From positions 1-64,000 of the forward strand of contig PYST01000161.1 in the NCBI GenBank assembly GCA_003049485.1: DNA of 64,000 nt. Reading direction: 5' to 3'. Below the pieces are notes generated by a model that had not been told where the DNA came from, did not search any database, and saw only the letters and a list, made by a program, of their open reading frames with translations. This DNA is from Ophioceras dolichostomum. Taxonomy: Eukaryota; Ascomycota; Sordariomycetes; Magnaporthales; Ophioceraceae. Below, piece after piece: positions 21,947-34,585 of this stretch (the stretch's first letter is position 1; each line of letters starts with the position of its first letter). The translations under genes and the position numbers were made by a program.

Positions 21947-23849
21947 ATGGATCTCTTCCGACGGGCCGGACGGCTCGTCCCCAGATCCCCGAAGCCGCCA
22001 CAGCTGCCATCGGTCAGCGAGAAGAACAAGCTGTCGAATCCCCAGAGGCCGTCGCGGGTATGGTCGCGACTGGCCTTCTTCCGCAGGCCATTGCGGTTAA
22101 GAGGCAACTCGAGTGTATCGGTACCGCTGGGCGTAGTGATACTCTTCCCCTGCATTGTGGTCATACTTATCCTGGTGCTCTTCGTTCGCCACCCGAGCTC
22201 GCCCGGGAGGATACTAATGCCGGCCGGCGCTCCCCCTTCGATTCGGTGCGCTACCCTCATTGGCATTTGCCTCTGTTGCCCCCTCCCCATGTAGTGAAGG
22301 CAATGTAGCTAACAGCCTCTCTTTTCTGCGACGATCAGGAAAATTAGCGAGGAACACGACAAGGTCTTCGTGACCGGCTGCCTCGAGCCCGACACGTCCA
22401 AGCCCAGAGCTAACGGCGCCTTCGTCGTGCTCGCCCGCAACAAGGAGTTGGACGGCGTGATCCAATCGATCAAGTCGATCGAGCGCCACTTCAACCGCTG
22501 GTTCCACTACCCCTACGTTTTCCTAAACGACGGCGACTTCAACGAGACCTTCAAGGACGTCGTGCGCAACTACACCTCGGCCCCCGTCGAGTTCGGCAAG
22601 GTCGGCCCCGAGATGTGGGGTTACCCGGACTGGATCGACGAGAAGGTGGCCAAGGAGGGCATTGCCAAGCAGGGTGACGCCGCCGTCATGTACGGTGGGC
22701 TGGAGAGCTACCATGCCATGTGCCGATTCTACTCCGGGTACGCGCTTGCTCTTGTCGTTCACGCTATTTTCTCTGTGCCCTTGTGCTGCATGCTGATTGA
22801 TCGAACATTTCCACGCGCACAGATTCTTCTACAAGCACGAACTTCTTGCCAAGTACGAATGGTACTGGCGTCTGGAGCCCGAAATCAAGTACTTCTGCGA
22901 TATCACCTAGTAAGTCTACGGCACTCTGTAACCAAGCCCCCTCTCCGTAAGAAATGATTACTGACAAGAGACAACCGCCATCGTACAGCGACCCCTTCCT
23001 AAAGATGATCGAGCACAACAAGACCTACGGCTTCACAATTGCAGTCAAGGAGCTTCGCGAGACGGTCCCTAATATCTTCCGCTACGCCTCGGCCTACAAG
23101 CGCCTCAACAATCTGAAGTCCCAGGGTCTGTGGGAGATGTTCGTGGAGCCCGCCCCAGAAAGGGAGAACGAGGAGGTTCCCGAAGACGACCCGGACTACA
23201 AGCCGCCGCTGCCGGAGGAGATCCTGCAGAGCGAGCCCGGCCGCAACAGCCTGCCCGAGATCGACCCAGAGGCCATGGAGGGCGAGAAGTACAACATGTG
23301 CCACTTCTGGTCCAACTTCGAGATCGCCCGCCTCAGCTGGTTCCGCAGCAAGGAGTACGAGGACTTCTTCCAGATGATGGATCGCAGTGGAGGTTTCTGG
23401 ATGGAGCGGGTATGTTTTTTCTTTTCCCCCCTAATGTCTCCCGGTCCAACCTTCGGATTCCTCGTATTCGCCCGTTGCTAACCTCTCTCTCACCTTCTGT
23501 TCCACAGTGGGGTGACGCACCCATCCACTCCCTCGCGGCCGGTGCCCTCCTCGCGCCCCGCGACATCCACTACTTCCGCGACTTCGGCTACCGCCACACC
23601 ACGATCCAGCACTGTCCCGCCAACGCGCCCGCGCGCCAGCTCGCCCGCGAGCCGTACCTCGAGAAGACCACCCTAGACGAGCGCAAGCGCATCGAGGAGG
23701 ACCAGTACTGGGACCAGTTCGACGCGCCCAAAGAGAACGGCGTCGGCTGCCGCTGCCGCTGCGACACCGATATCGTCGATGTCGAGGGCAAGGACGGCAG
23801 CTGTCTCGCCGAGTGGGTCGACGTCGCTGGTGGGTGGGCTAGCCCCTAA
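21947..23849 (+). CDS. Alpha-1,2-mannosyltransferase, KRE2/MNT1 (KTR) family, GT15
   Basis: Five exons (21947-22245, 22339-22737, 22823-22909, 22989-23409, 23508-23849) give 515 residues. All four introns are 79-98 nt. The protein is type II: a basic cytosolic tail, a membrane anchor at about residues 59-80, then a luminal catalytic domain. GT15 landmarks are ANGAFVVLARN, IQSIKSIERHFNRWFHYPYVFLND, YEWYWRLEPEIKYFCDITYDPF (spanning three exons) and YNMCHFWSNFEIARLSWFRS with the conserved Glu. It also has GGFWMERWGDAPIHS and the Cys-rich end near GVGCRCRC. The family adds alpha-1,2-mannose from GDP-mannose to O- and N-glycans in the Golgi, shaping wall mannoproteins. A luminal acidic stretch (about 310-340, EREN...EVPEDDPD) is a family insert. 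The exact KTR subfamily was not assigned. Confidence 0.95.
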
Positions 23850-25190
23850 AGAAAAGAAGACACTACCAACTTACCTAGTTGGAAACCAGGGCATATCATA
23901 TAAAGAAAAAAGCGGGCTTTTTATTATGGGAAATTTGCCTAGAAGGAAGGAATCCCCTCCTCGGCTTTTCTCCCGCCTGATGACGACGTTCTCCCCGCAT
24001 GGCCTTTGCTTGCTATAACGAGTTATGTCTCACCCCCCTCAGCATCATCATCACCATCATCACTATACCGCTGTACATCTCTCGGCCGCCGAGTGTCCCC
24101 ACATTACGACCGATGGCCTACCAACCTCTTGTTTCGTCCAGTTTGTCTGTTCCGGGTGCGAGGGGAAAGGTTTGACATGGGACATGTATATATGTCTCTT
24201 TCTGTCTCGGTCAAGTAGTGCGCGTCGGCGTGTCCTTTTTTGTGTTTCTTACAGACAGTTACTGTGGCTAGTGGCTTTGTTTCGGTTTTTTGGAATACTT
24301 CTTGTCTATGGTTTTTTTTTCTACCTCTCTTTTTCTCATTCGCTGTTCTTTTATAACTCTCCTATCATCGTCCTCACTTCCGAGCGAGGTAGGAGAGAAA
24401 CAAACTGTGGAATATCTCAAAACAAAAACCCGTATATCTATCATTAATCTTGCTGATATTTTGCTGCCCCTTTTTCTTCTCTCGTTGGCGAGTGGTGACC
24501 TCCGTCTAGGAACTTGCCAAGTTTACCAGAACAAAATCTGCCTCCCTCATAAACGCCTTAGCATGGACATCCCCCCTCTCCGGGTGGTTGGACCTGGATC
24601 GGACGGAGGGAGCCTCGGGCACGGTCGCGCCGACGAGCCCTTGTCCGCTCGTCACGCACTCACCTCTCAGTCTGGGTGTCGTGCTTGCTTCCCGCACTAG
24701 ATACCTGCTGATCACGGCACGGCAGACGGCAGCGGTACACAGTTGCCGAGTGTGGACGGAGAAAAGCAAAGCAAGCAACAGTGAAAGTCGAAGGAAGAAA
24801 GGGGCTAGAGCGGGAAGAGAGCAGCAGTGCAGCAGTCTTATCACCGACGGAACTATATAGGATCAGACGTACAGAGGGGAAATCGCGCCTCCCCTTCTCT
24901 TAATGAGCTCCGTACTAACTTACCACACACGTAGGTACTTACCTGCTTCTTTGTCCTGTCATGGCACGTAGGTATGTCAAGAATGGTTGGTGATGGACGG
25001 AGCAACGAGCAAGTTCCTTTCTCCTTTTTGTTTTATAGCTTCGCTAACCTATAGAAGTATACAATTTGTCCTATTTCACAAACCCATGCAATGATAAAGG
25101 CTCCTTAAGCTACCTAACCTTCGTGGTATATAGAGGGCCCCCTTAAACCCCAAGTCCATCCACGACCTCGCTTCTCTCTTCGTCTCTTTT
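23850..25190. other. Intergenic between convergent genes
   Basis: This region holds the 3' flanks of the mannosyltransferase and the DHAD. Contents are a CAT/CAC run (24042-24065), T-rich stretches (24236-24350), and GTAGGTACTTACC-type motifs at about 24930-24977. No gene was supported. Confidence 0.4.
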
Positions 25191-27968
25191 TTACCAGCTC
25201 GGGTCCGCCAAATCCGTGACGGCACCATGACTGGCATCACCCACCAGCCTCGCGTACTTCGCCAGCACACCCCTGAGCGGCTTCGTCCTCGGCGGCTTCC
25301 ACTCGGTCTTGCGGCGAGCAAACTCCCTCTCCACGGCCTCCAGGTCGCCCTCATCCGCGACGCCGTCGATGGCAACGACGTCGATGCGGTTGCCCACGGC
25401 ATCGATGCGGACCACGTCCCCGTCCCTCACCAGCGCGATCGGCCCGCCCACGACGGCCTCGGGCACGACGTGCCCCACGATGAACCCGTGGCTCGCGCCG
25501 CTGTACCGCCCGTCCGTGACCAGCGCCACGTTCTTCAGGCCCGCGCCCATGATGGCCCCGCTGGCGCGCAGCTGCTCAGGCATCCCCGGCCCGCCCTTGG
25601 GGCCCTCGTACCGTACAATGGCCACTAGCGCGCCGTCCGTGGCCTTGATGGCGCCGGCCGCGAGCGCGGCGTCGAGCTCGTGCTCCTTGTCGAACACGCG
25701 CGCCCGTCCCGTGAACGACACGCCCTCCTTGCCCGTGATCTTGGCGACCGCGCCCCCGGGCGCTAGGTTGCCGCGCAGCACGCGCAGGTGGCCAGTGGGC
25801 TTTATGGGGTTCGTCAGCGGGCGTATGATCTTCTGCCCCGGGTCGAGCGACGGCCAGTCGGCGCAGTTCTCGGCGAGCGAGCGGCCGGTCACGGTGGGTA
25901 TCGAGCCGTCGATCAGGCCCGCGGCGATGAGCATCTTGAGCACCGAGGGCGTGCCGCCCGCGCGGAAGAGGTCCTCCATCAGGTACCGGCCCGAGGGCGC
26001 CAGGTCGGCGAGGAAAGGGACGCGGTTGGAGGTGCGGTCCACGTCGTCGAGCGTCAGCGGCACGTCGGCCGTGTTGGCCATGGCGAGGAAGTGCAGCACG
26101 CCGTTGGTCGAGCCGCCGAGGATCATGGTCAGGACGAGGGCGTTCTCGAAGGCGGTGCGGGTCAGCAGGTCGCGGGGGCGGATGTCGCGCTCCATCACCA
26201 CCTTGATGGCTTTGGCGGCGCGCTCGCACTCGCGCGCCTTCTCGGGCGAGGTGGCCGGGTTGGACGAGCTCCCCGGCAGGCAGAGGCCCATGGCCTCCAG
26301 CGCCGTCGACATCGTGTTGGCCGTGTACATGCCGCCGCAGGCTCCCGCCCCGGGGCAGGCGTGCGTCTCGATGTCGTCCATGACGTCGGAGGGCGTGGGC
26401 TCCGCTCCGCCGGCGGCGCGGGGCGCGTCGGCGCAGGGCTTGAGGCGGCCGTAGATATACGCGCCCGATGCCTCGTAGCAGGTGGAGATGTTGATGGCCT
26501 TGCCCAGCATGGCCGAGTGGCCCTTGCTAATGGTGCCGCCATAGATCATGAGGAAGGGCCGGTTGTGGCGCGCCGCGGCCATGACGACGCCCGGCATGTT
26601 CTTGTCGCAGCCCGGGATGGAGATGTTGGCGTCGTGGTGCTGCGCGCACGTCACGGTCTCGATGCTGTCGGCGATGATCTCGCGCGTCTGCAGGGAGAAG
26701 CGCATGCCCTCGCCGCCCATCGTGATAGCGTCTGACACGCCCACCGTGTTGTACTGCCATGCGAGCATGCCTTGCTTGAGGAGGCCCTTCTTGACGATCT
26801 TGCCGAGGTCGAGGACTAGTGGTGAGGAGTAGATAAAGAGGCAGTTTAGTCCGTCTGTCTGTCTTCTTATGTCGGCGTTCTCTCGCGCTTTGTCCCTGTC
26901 CTGATCAGACTTTGATGATTAGGGGTACGCTTACGATGTGTGCTAATAGGTACAGGACGTTTCGCCAATGTTAGTACTGCGTAATCTTATCTCGTTGACA
27001 GGCCAATGAGCACGGCGAGGAGTAGGAGAGAAGCCAAAGAAGGACATGATGGAACATACTTGCACGGGTTGCCCTCCCACCAGACTGTGGCAACTCCAAC
27101 CTGTGGCGCGTTCTTCATCATTTCCCTGTTGGGCACACCGGCTCCGTAGAGCATCGCCTAGAGAGAACAAGCATGGATAAGTGCCCGTCCGCAACAGGAG
27201 TCCAACACCGTCTTGTGGCCGCAGAAGCTCTCTTCCGCTCTGATGTCTTGGTCGACTTACCTGAGCACCTGGGAAGTCATGATCCCGAGTAATCTTGGCC
27301 GAGTATCGGTTCAGCTTTCCGCCGGGAGGTAGTCGTTCGAAGTCGAGGTAGTCGCCTGGCTTCGTCTCGCGGTGAGGTTCGTATTGCTCGCCCATCTTGG
27401 CTGCCCCGTTAGTATGCGCCTCAGTGAGATCGACGGTACAGTATTCTGTGGGGGACGAGGCACTATGGGTATAGCCGTTGGTGATGTTCTTGACGCCGTC
27501 GTGGTGCTGGCAGCTATGACGTCCAAGAGGAGTGGTTGGGTTGGAGAGGACCGAGGGTTGCTGAGCGTTCTGGCTGGTGGATGAAGTAGAGCGGACCTGC
27601 TGGGCCTGTGTGACGATCTCGGTCTGCCTCAGAGAGATCAAGTCAGGAGCAGAGCTGCAAGTGATGGTCTTGTTCAGGTTCCAGAGAGGAGACGAAGTCG
27701 AAGGCTCTGACGTCTCCGACGTCTTGTCGGCGGCCCCGTTGCCGGTACCCCCATTCTTAGCAGCAGCGCCATGAGTGGAAAAGCCCCGTCGAGCAGCGGA
27801 TCCAGCGTCGTTGGCACAGGGCACGGGAGCGTGAGGAGCAAGGAAGCCTCCTGGGGCGCCCACGTTGGCTGATGAATGGTCATGACGGCATTGGCCGGCC
27901 TGAACCTCCCCATGAGGGGGCCGCTCCACTGTTTCTGCAGCTGCAGATGTCGGGTGAGTTGGGTCCAT
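25191..27968 (-). CDS. Dihydroxy-acid dehydratase (IlvD/Ilv3-like) paralog
   Basis: Four exons on the minus strand: 27968-27261, 27157-27060, an 8-nt microexon 26942-26935, and 26815-25191, giving 812 residues. The enzyme dehydrates 2,3-dihydroxy acids in branched-chain amino-acid synthesis (usually mitochondrial) using an Fe-S cluster. Cluster Cys are seen in EGNPCN, PGCDKNMPG and GACGGMYTANTMS. The catalytic-Ser loop is TDGRYSGASHGF. AMLYGAGVPN and NTVGVSDAITMGGEGMRFSL are family hallmarks. The core starts near residue 203. About 190 residues upstream are low-complexity, and RRGFSTHG near residue 60 only weakly resembles a presequence. An ATG at 27395 would give a 621-residue enzyme of ordinary size. 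WWEGNP and other differences suggest a paralog rather than the housekeeping Ilv3, or a sugar-acid dehydratase relative. Confidence 0.88.
26935..26942 (-). other. 8-nt microexon of the DHAD gene
   Basis: After GNPC plus AA (exon ending at 27060), the family needs N-x-H-L-L-D-L-G. The only in-frame solution is the octamer CACACATC, flanked by TATTAG upstream and GTAAGC downstream on the minus strand. It yields N-T-H-L joined to LDLGK at 26815. The upstream intron (26943-27059) has a perfect TACTAAC branch site. The downstream intron (26816-26934) has ACTAAAC. Joining the large exons directly breaks the frame. Confidence 0.85.
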
Positions 27969-29987
27969 CACTAAGGTTTGGGAATCAGGTCCGAGCTAAA
28001 ACCTCATGGGAGAGAGGATCTGGATCTTGCTTTCGGCGACGCGTAAGGCGGAGCGTGGGGAGAGCTTCGAGCCGGTGTCGCTCGGGAATAACGGAAAAGC
28101 GGCTACAGCGATGGGTAAGAACCCCTATACCTAAGAGCTATCTAGAGATGAAGGTCTACAGAATGCATGGACGAAAGAAGCAGGAGGAGAGCGCAAAGGA
28201 AGGATATCTAAGAAATCTTTCCTAGGAGACGAAAAGGAGCTGGGATATACATAACCGGCAGATCAGAGGTCAGCTGCCATCACCCAGCATGAGTGAATAA
28301 CCCAGCTTTGTGTGAATCACCCAACGGCAGTGGGTGGGATGAAAGGACGGGCAAGATGTAGGCACCTCGGGTACCCCCAGAAGGTAGGCGCGGAGGCATG
28401 GTAGCCAGTTCGTGACACCCGCGGGCTGCCATTGCCTCCTCGTTTTCGTCGCTCCCCGTGTAAGACGAACCCAACCCCATGTTATTCCCCTGCTGTTCCC
28501 CCACGTACGGCTGTTGGTCCTGTTCCTAAACAGGAAGGGAGAAGTCGAGCTGCTGCACTCGGACATACATCGGGAGGCTTCCGGGTCACTCATCATTGGA
28601 CCGAGATGCCGCGATGCAAGTGCTTCGTAGGAAACCCAGCGAGTCGGAATTGAACACGAGTTGACGGGAGCTCGAGGTCATCACGGCTACTATGTTCATG
28701 GTATTAGGTACCTCCATACGCGGCAGACCATCAGAGGCATTGGGATGGCCTCCCTCTTTGGGTTCCAATGCCCCAGACTTACCTGAGTTAGGAGCAGGTC
28801 GTGTGTTCGGTTGGTGATACGCTTTCCTCATCTTGATGGGGAACGGACCTTCCAGTTCCAGACTGATGATCACAGCAGCCCAGCCCGATCACGCAAGCGA
28901 CTTGTCGGGTGTCGGAAAAGCAGATCGGCCATCAAGCATTCTTGTATGGTCCAAGGCAAACCCCACGAGACGAAAGGCACGCGAGCGAACTCTGGGAGAA
29001 AAGGGGAACAAAAACGTAATGGTGTCCATGTCGTTTACTTATGCATCCTGCAGAGAAACATTGGGGGACGTGAGGGGGAGCCAATCATGCCCCTCAGCAT
29101 CCCCCTCCATTCTCCGCATCCGATCCAGTCCTGCGTGGTCCGTCACTTGCTGGAAATTCTCTACCAATCCTCGTGACCCTTGGGCATGAGGGGCTAGAAC
29201 TCCAGAAGAAGCCATTTGCAAGTCTCGGAGAGTGAAGGAATTATTAACTCTGTGACAGTCACAGCAGAATACGGACTGAAAAAGAAGACATATTGTAGAA
29301 GAGAAATAGAGAGGCAGTCATTGGCGAGTGGATGACCCAGAAGAGTACCTATGGGGAAGTGAGGGACGAAACGTTGGGGGAGCGGGGAAGAACTGGCTTG
29401 GAATGGCTCAAACAAGTTACCGAGTGAGCACTCCTCCTCCTCCTCCTCTTCAACGTACCTCTCGGGTATGGGGGCTGTTCTTGACCCGGGAGAAATATCC
29501 AGGGCAAGCTCGGCAACGCGGAATAAGATCTGGTCCATCTGGTCCTACCCACGGCCTTCATCATCAAGCAGATACTTGAAAGTCACATGGTGGGCATCGC
29601 GACACTCATCCCAGGGAGGGAAGCATCGGGGAAGCCTCCACTGTTGTTTGTCAGCTGCAACCCCATCCGCTGTAGGAAGGTATTCGCGGCCGGTTGCAGG
29701 TAGGTTTCTGTACAAGGCGTTCATTGCAGCATCCCATACCTAAAACAGGCACATGGAAGAATTTCCGGCAGGCAATTAGAGGACGCAACGCAAAAGCCAA
29801 CAGCAGAGACGCTCGAAACCAACATACTGTCCAAACAAAGATGTTGCTGAAATCTTTTCCATAAAAAACTAAAGAGAGAGGAAATAAATAAAGAGAGCAA
29901 GGGTATTCCGTCATATCATCCATCATCACCATCGTCTCCATCATCGTCGTTATCGCCGCCGCCGTCATCCATAACTCGTCAAAACAG
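27969..29987. other. Intergenic spacer (DHAD promoter, P450 3' flank)
   Basis: These 2 kb hold only short frames with no family match. A (CTC)n run at about 29431-29451 is the only obvious simple repeat. If the DHAD starts at 27395, its leader begins here or just inside the open frame. Confidence 0.4.
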
Positions 29988-32571
29988 TCATGAACCAGAG
30001 CAAGCATCAGGAGCGGCAACAGCAGAAGCAGCGGCCGCCTCCCTGAGCAGCTCGAGCGCCCTCTCCGAGCGCGGCTTCAGGCTAACCTCGAAGGGCTGCG
30101 GGTTTCTGCATCAAGTTGGAGTACACCAGTCGTCAGAGAGAAGAACAAAGGAAGCAAAGGGGGGAAGAAGGAAACCTGGAGAGCTTGAGCAGAAAAACGG
30201 AGTGTGGTCAAGGAATAACGAAGTGAGAAAAGGAAACTTACGCCTGCCCCTGATAACTAAACTTCACCTCCTGCGCCTTCGCCACCCCATCATCCCCAAC
30301 CGGCGGGCTGATCTCGAACGTTGCTAACAGCGTCGCGAACATGATAAATAAGCTGTTCTCCGCGAGGTGTCTCCCGACGCAGATCCTCCTCCCGAACCCG
30401 AAGTTCCCCACCGGATACGGCTCGCCCCTGCCAGTGCCCATGCCCATCCCAGCGAATTCGGATCCGCCATCTTTCGCGTCGTCTGTGGTAGGGAGGTACC
30501 GCTCAGGCAGGAACTCGTCCGGGTCGGAGTAGACGTTCAGGTCGTGCGTCATGGCCCACACGTTCTGGTACACGACCGTGTCCTTGGGGATGTGCATGCC
30601 GTTGTAGTCGTCGTCGGCGAGGGTCGCGTGCGGGATGCCGAGGGGGGAGAGCGGGTTGCTGCGGTAGCATTCTTGGAGGACGAGCTTGAGGTAGGTGAGG
30701 GAGGGGATGTCGGACATGTTGGGCAGGCGGGAGGGGACGTCGCCGCTAGCGGTGGTGGTGCCGAGGTGGAGGTCAAGCTCGGCGCGGGCGCGGGCTTGGA
30801 CGCGGGGGTTTTGCATCATGTAGAGGACGAAGAGCTTTATTGTTGATGCGGTCTGCGTTTCGTGGTGGCGGTGGTTGATGATGTTAGTGGGTGCTGGTGC
30901 GTGCTGCGTCGGAAGAGAAAGAGTTGGATCGGGGAAGGAAGGGTGCCGGGAAGCTTACCGTGTCGCTGCCTGCGATGGTTATCGTGGCAGCGGCACCCTT
31001 GATGTCCTCCAAGGTAAATTGGGTTTCGTCCTCGACTTTACCGGAGGGGCTCCTCTCCTGATACTCCTCGAGCTGTTGCACGACAAAGCACTTCTTCCTG
31101 TGCCGGTCCGCTTGACAGAGTCTCTGAGAATCGCTCTGGAGTCAGTTACGGAACGGTGGTTCGAGTCTTGTTCCCCGACTTTTGCTGGTTCTGGACAGGG
31201 CTAGCCAGCACTTACATGTTCTTCAAGGGCCATCTCGAAAGGCACGTTCGTCATGGCCCCGATGGCACCCTTCCACTTCTCGGCATACCTTAAGCGTTCC
31301 ATGAAGGGAAGCCAGGACGGGAGGTGTCTCGCTGTGGTGTCGTGTGTGGCGCCAAACAAGCCAAACGTCAGCGCCTCCTGATGCCGGTGGGACTGATGAT
31401 TAAAGAACGGGGCTGGTGATGGTACTCAAGCGTGGATTCAACAGTACTCACTGATAGGCCAGCGGTCTACGATACTGCTAGCAGGTGCACCGGCGTTTCC
31501 GACGGCCTTCGCAGCCTCCTCTGCGATCCGCACGAGGGGGTCATCGACGCCACTCAGCTGAATGCCGTACACGACGTCGAGCACAACCCCCGCGGCGAAG
31601 AGGCGGACGGCGTCCATCCAGCCTTTGGGGTTTTCCGCCATGGAAGCCACGGCTCGGAGAGCTTCTCGCCGTTGTGTTGGGTAATAGTTATTCACTTTAT
31701 CCTGGACGAAAGGACGTTGCAGCACACGTCGGTGGAGTCGCATCTTCGGCCCCCATCGCATCCAGGTAAGGGTTGGTGCCCATCCCATTCTAGTCAAGGG
31801 GAAGACAGCAAGCACGTGGTTGTCAGTGCTGTCAGCGCTGTATAATTCGGGGGCGAACTGAGTAGATCTGTGACGCAGGGAGGAGCCGGTTGAAGCTGGA
31901 CTCGGTCTGTGACTAGGTCTGTGCCCCAGTACAGAGAAAAGAGGCATATATGACTTACAGTTGCCACAGGACAAAGGGCGGACGGTCGCTGTACTTGGCC
32001 CCACGCTTGTCGAGGAGGTCGGTCGCAGCCTTGAGACTGTTCAGCACGATCCAGTTCTGGCCGGGAGCCGAGAAGAAGAGCACGTCGGAGTCTGTTTTTT
32101 TCTCGAATGATCAGTTTCATCCCTGTGAAGCGTCTTGAAGCAGCACAGTTTCAAGTTGCAGGGTTCGGAACAAAGAGAATGGGAGGGTGCCAGGAACCTA
32201 CTATACTGCCGCGACCACTCAGCGTATTTCTTGAACGGCGCCTCGAACGGGACTATCCGATAATGGCCCAGAAGGAGCTCACCCGGCGGACCTGGTGGCA
32301 AGGGCAGCCTGTCCAAGGGCAGCCGGTTCCTTGCCTTGTTGACGAGGCCACTGAGGAGCGGAACAGGAAGGAAGGTGGCCAGCAGTCGGAGAGCGAGAGC
32401 AGAGGATGTGGGGCCGAGAGCGACGGTGGCCAGGATGAGCAGCCAGGTGAGGAACCCGGCCCCTACTCCGACGGCCACCGTCTCGGTCGGAGACAGGTGG
32501 CCCCAGTAGCTGGTGAAAACCCACCATAGTAGGGCTGCCAAAGCTCGGGCGTGTGCAGCTGTAAGTGCCAT
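29988..32571 (-). CDS. Cytochrome P450 (microsomal, class II)
   Basis: Seven exons: 32571-32202, 32091-31959, 31789-31452, 31331-31216, 31135-30959, 30852-30242 and 30105-29988, giving 620 residues. Hydrophobic N-terminal segments (about 10-55) anchor it in the ER, followed by the Pro-rich LPLPPGPPGELLLG hinge. The I-helix reads TIAGSDTTAS across an exon joint. ExxR is ECYR (439-442), the meander has EFLPERYL, and the heme loop is FGFGRRICVGRHLA with Cys536. This layout (GWAPTLTWMRWGP, RRVLQRPF) resembles the O-methylsterigmatocystin-oxidoreductase-like clans of fungal P450s; the substrate is unknown. The fifth exon has two in-phase acceptors 12 nt apart (31135 or 31123), so four residues are uncertain. 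The DHAD paralog lies downstream on the same strand. Confidence 0.9.
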
Positions 32572-34530
32572 GGGGAGTAGTGGTCTTCGTCTCCTTCGTG
32601 CGAACGAGAAGCGTGGGAGCACTAAGGAGAGAATGTTCGGAAACGCCGGAAGCCGCAAATTCTGGGGGGGATGGGACCGATGATGATATAGGCGAGTTAT
32701 TCGTGTTGGTCGAATCTCCTTTGTTGTTGTTGGTCGGTCACCACCAACTGCTCATTATGTCACAACAAAGTCGAGGCCCAGAGACGTGACGGGGATGTTG
32801 GGGCGACGATGACTCGGAACCGGCCACGTCCAGTCAATCTACGAACCCGTCACACCGGGGCGGGAAGGAGGTGACTCGGTCGCAGGTAAAGAGAGACTGG
32901 GACGTTGTCCCACGCTTTCCCTCCCGAAGGTGTGGCTCCACAACCATGCGCCCGGCCGCCGGGGGTCCCAGGAGGAGGAAAATGTGGTGGAGGTCCAAGG
33001 TGAAGGATAACGGCCGCTTGTCTCAGATAGGACAACGCGCCGGATATTGTCCGAACAGACTTGAACCTATAGCAGACAGCTGGGGATACCGTGCAAGGAT
33101 GGGGGACAAAGATTGGACTGCAAGACATGCTTACTCGTCCCTACCTGCCCGTCTTATACAAAACTACGAAAGCAAGCAAGCAAGTCTTGCCCCTCGATCA
33201 GGTAGCACGTCCATCAAGTCCTCTCCGCACCTCTGCCAGACGAGCTAAAGGTTGCCCCATCCAGAACCAAAAAGATGACCCGCTGGCCCCCCTCCGCATC
33301 TGGAGGGATGGATGGATGGATGGAAAGATACGAATGGTATGGCGAAGGAGGGTGGCATGGCTTTCCGCTTGCTACTTGCGGCTTGATGCTCGATGCTTTC
33401 ATGCTTGATGTTGTGTGGCCACCGGATCGCCACACCCACAATGGCCAACTTACGGACGGGGCGGCTGAACGACGCACATCATCATCACAACCATCATCGT
33501 ATCTTTTGCTCAAGCTTTCCTTCCTTCCCGCCGTGGCACGATGTGGATGTCCGAGAGCGGGGAAACAGAAGAAGGATGTCGCCGAGCGAGACTAGCCAAC
33601 GAGGAGGAAGAGGGGTGGAAGGGGGGAGAAGAAACAAGAAGGAGAAGAGTCGAAGACAACGTGTCGGATCCCGGCGATCACGGAGACGAATCGAGAGCGA
33701 GGACCGGTGGGTGCGGGCGAGCGGGGCGCGGGGTCGCTCGCTCGGGACTTTGAAGGTTTGACAACATGAACAAGATTCTTCCGTCATGCTGCTTCTTCTG
33801 CTTCTTCTCCTCCTCCTTATCCTCCTCCCTTGCTAGCTCGCATGCTAGCTCGCATCGTCGATGGCAGCTTGCCAACCCCCAGTTACGATGCCGCACATGA
33901 AAATGTGGCGCACCTTCTTCCTCCCTGCATCGATACCCCCTCTCTCTGTCCCCCTGTTCCATGTCTCGTTTGTATGCGAGGCATCGCATCGTAGAGCGCA
34001 CAGAAAAAAAAAGCTTGACTTGCTGGACTCATGATCCGGCCATCGACTCACGTTAGGTAGAAGGAGGAGGGAGGGGTCGAGTCGGAGTAGCGGGGCCGCG
34101 CCCTAGCCCGTTTTAGGAAGCAAGCTCGGGGGTCCGGCTCGTTCTTTTCGCCTTTCGATAGGAACAAGAAGCGTTTTACAACAAGAGAGGAAAAGAGACC
34201 TCGCGTTTCTCTCGTCTCTTTCTGCCGATAAGAGGAAAGCAAGCGAACGAACGAGGATAAAAAGCGCACGCAACAGACCCCCGCGTTGCGTGCCCATCCG
34301 AAACTGAATGGGGGGGAGAGGAACAGAGACGAGAGGCAGCTTTGCGCTGGCAAGGCATGGCTCTAGTCCCTTTTTGAAAACACTTGCAGGACGCTGCGCA
34401 GGTCTGGCAGGTCCTTGAGGATATATATGGCGTAGATATTTGTGATATATGATACGAAACTTACGCAATGGAACAGTTGCTGATGGGATGGAGGGCGTGT
34501 GAACGGCAAAGAAGACACATCGGGCTCGAC

Positions 34531-34585
34531 TGGATGGCCCTGAGTGGCCCTGGATGGCCCCTGAATGGCCCTGAATGGCCCTGCC
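34531..34585. repeat. Degenerate tandem repeat, unit about TGGCCCTGAA
   Basis: Five imperfect copies of a 10-11-nt unit (variants of ATGGCCCTGA) run head to tail. The changing unit length argues against coding. Confidence 0.75.

Noticed and set aside
25309..26454. 381-residue plus-strand frame
   Set aside because: Antisense shadow of the DHAD exon; GC-rich codon bias opens the reverse frame and no domain is visible.
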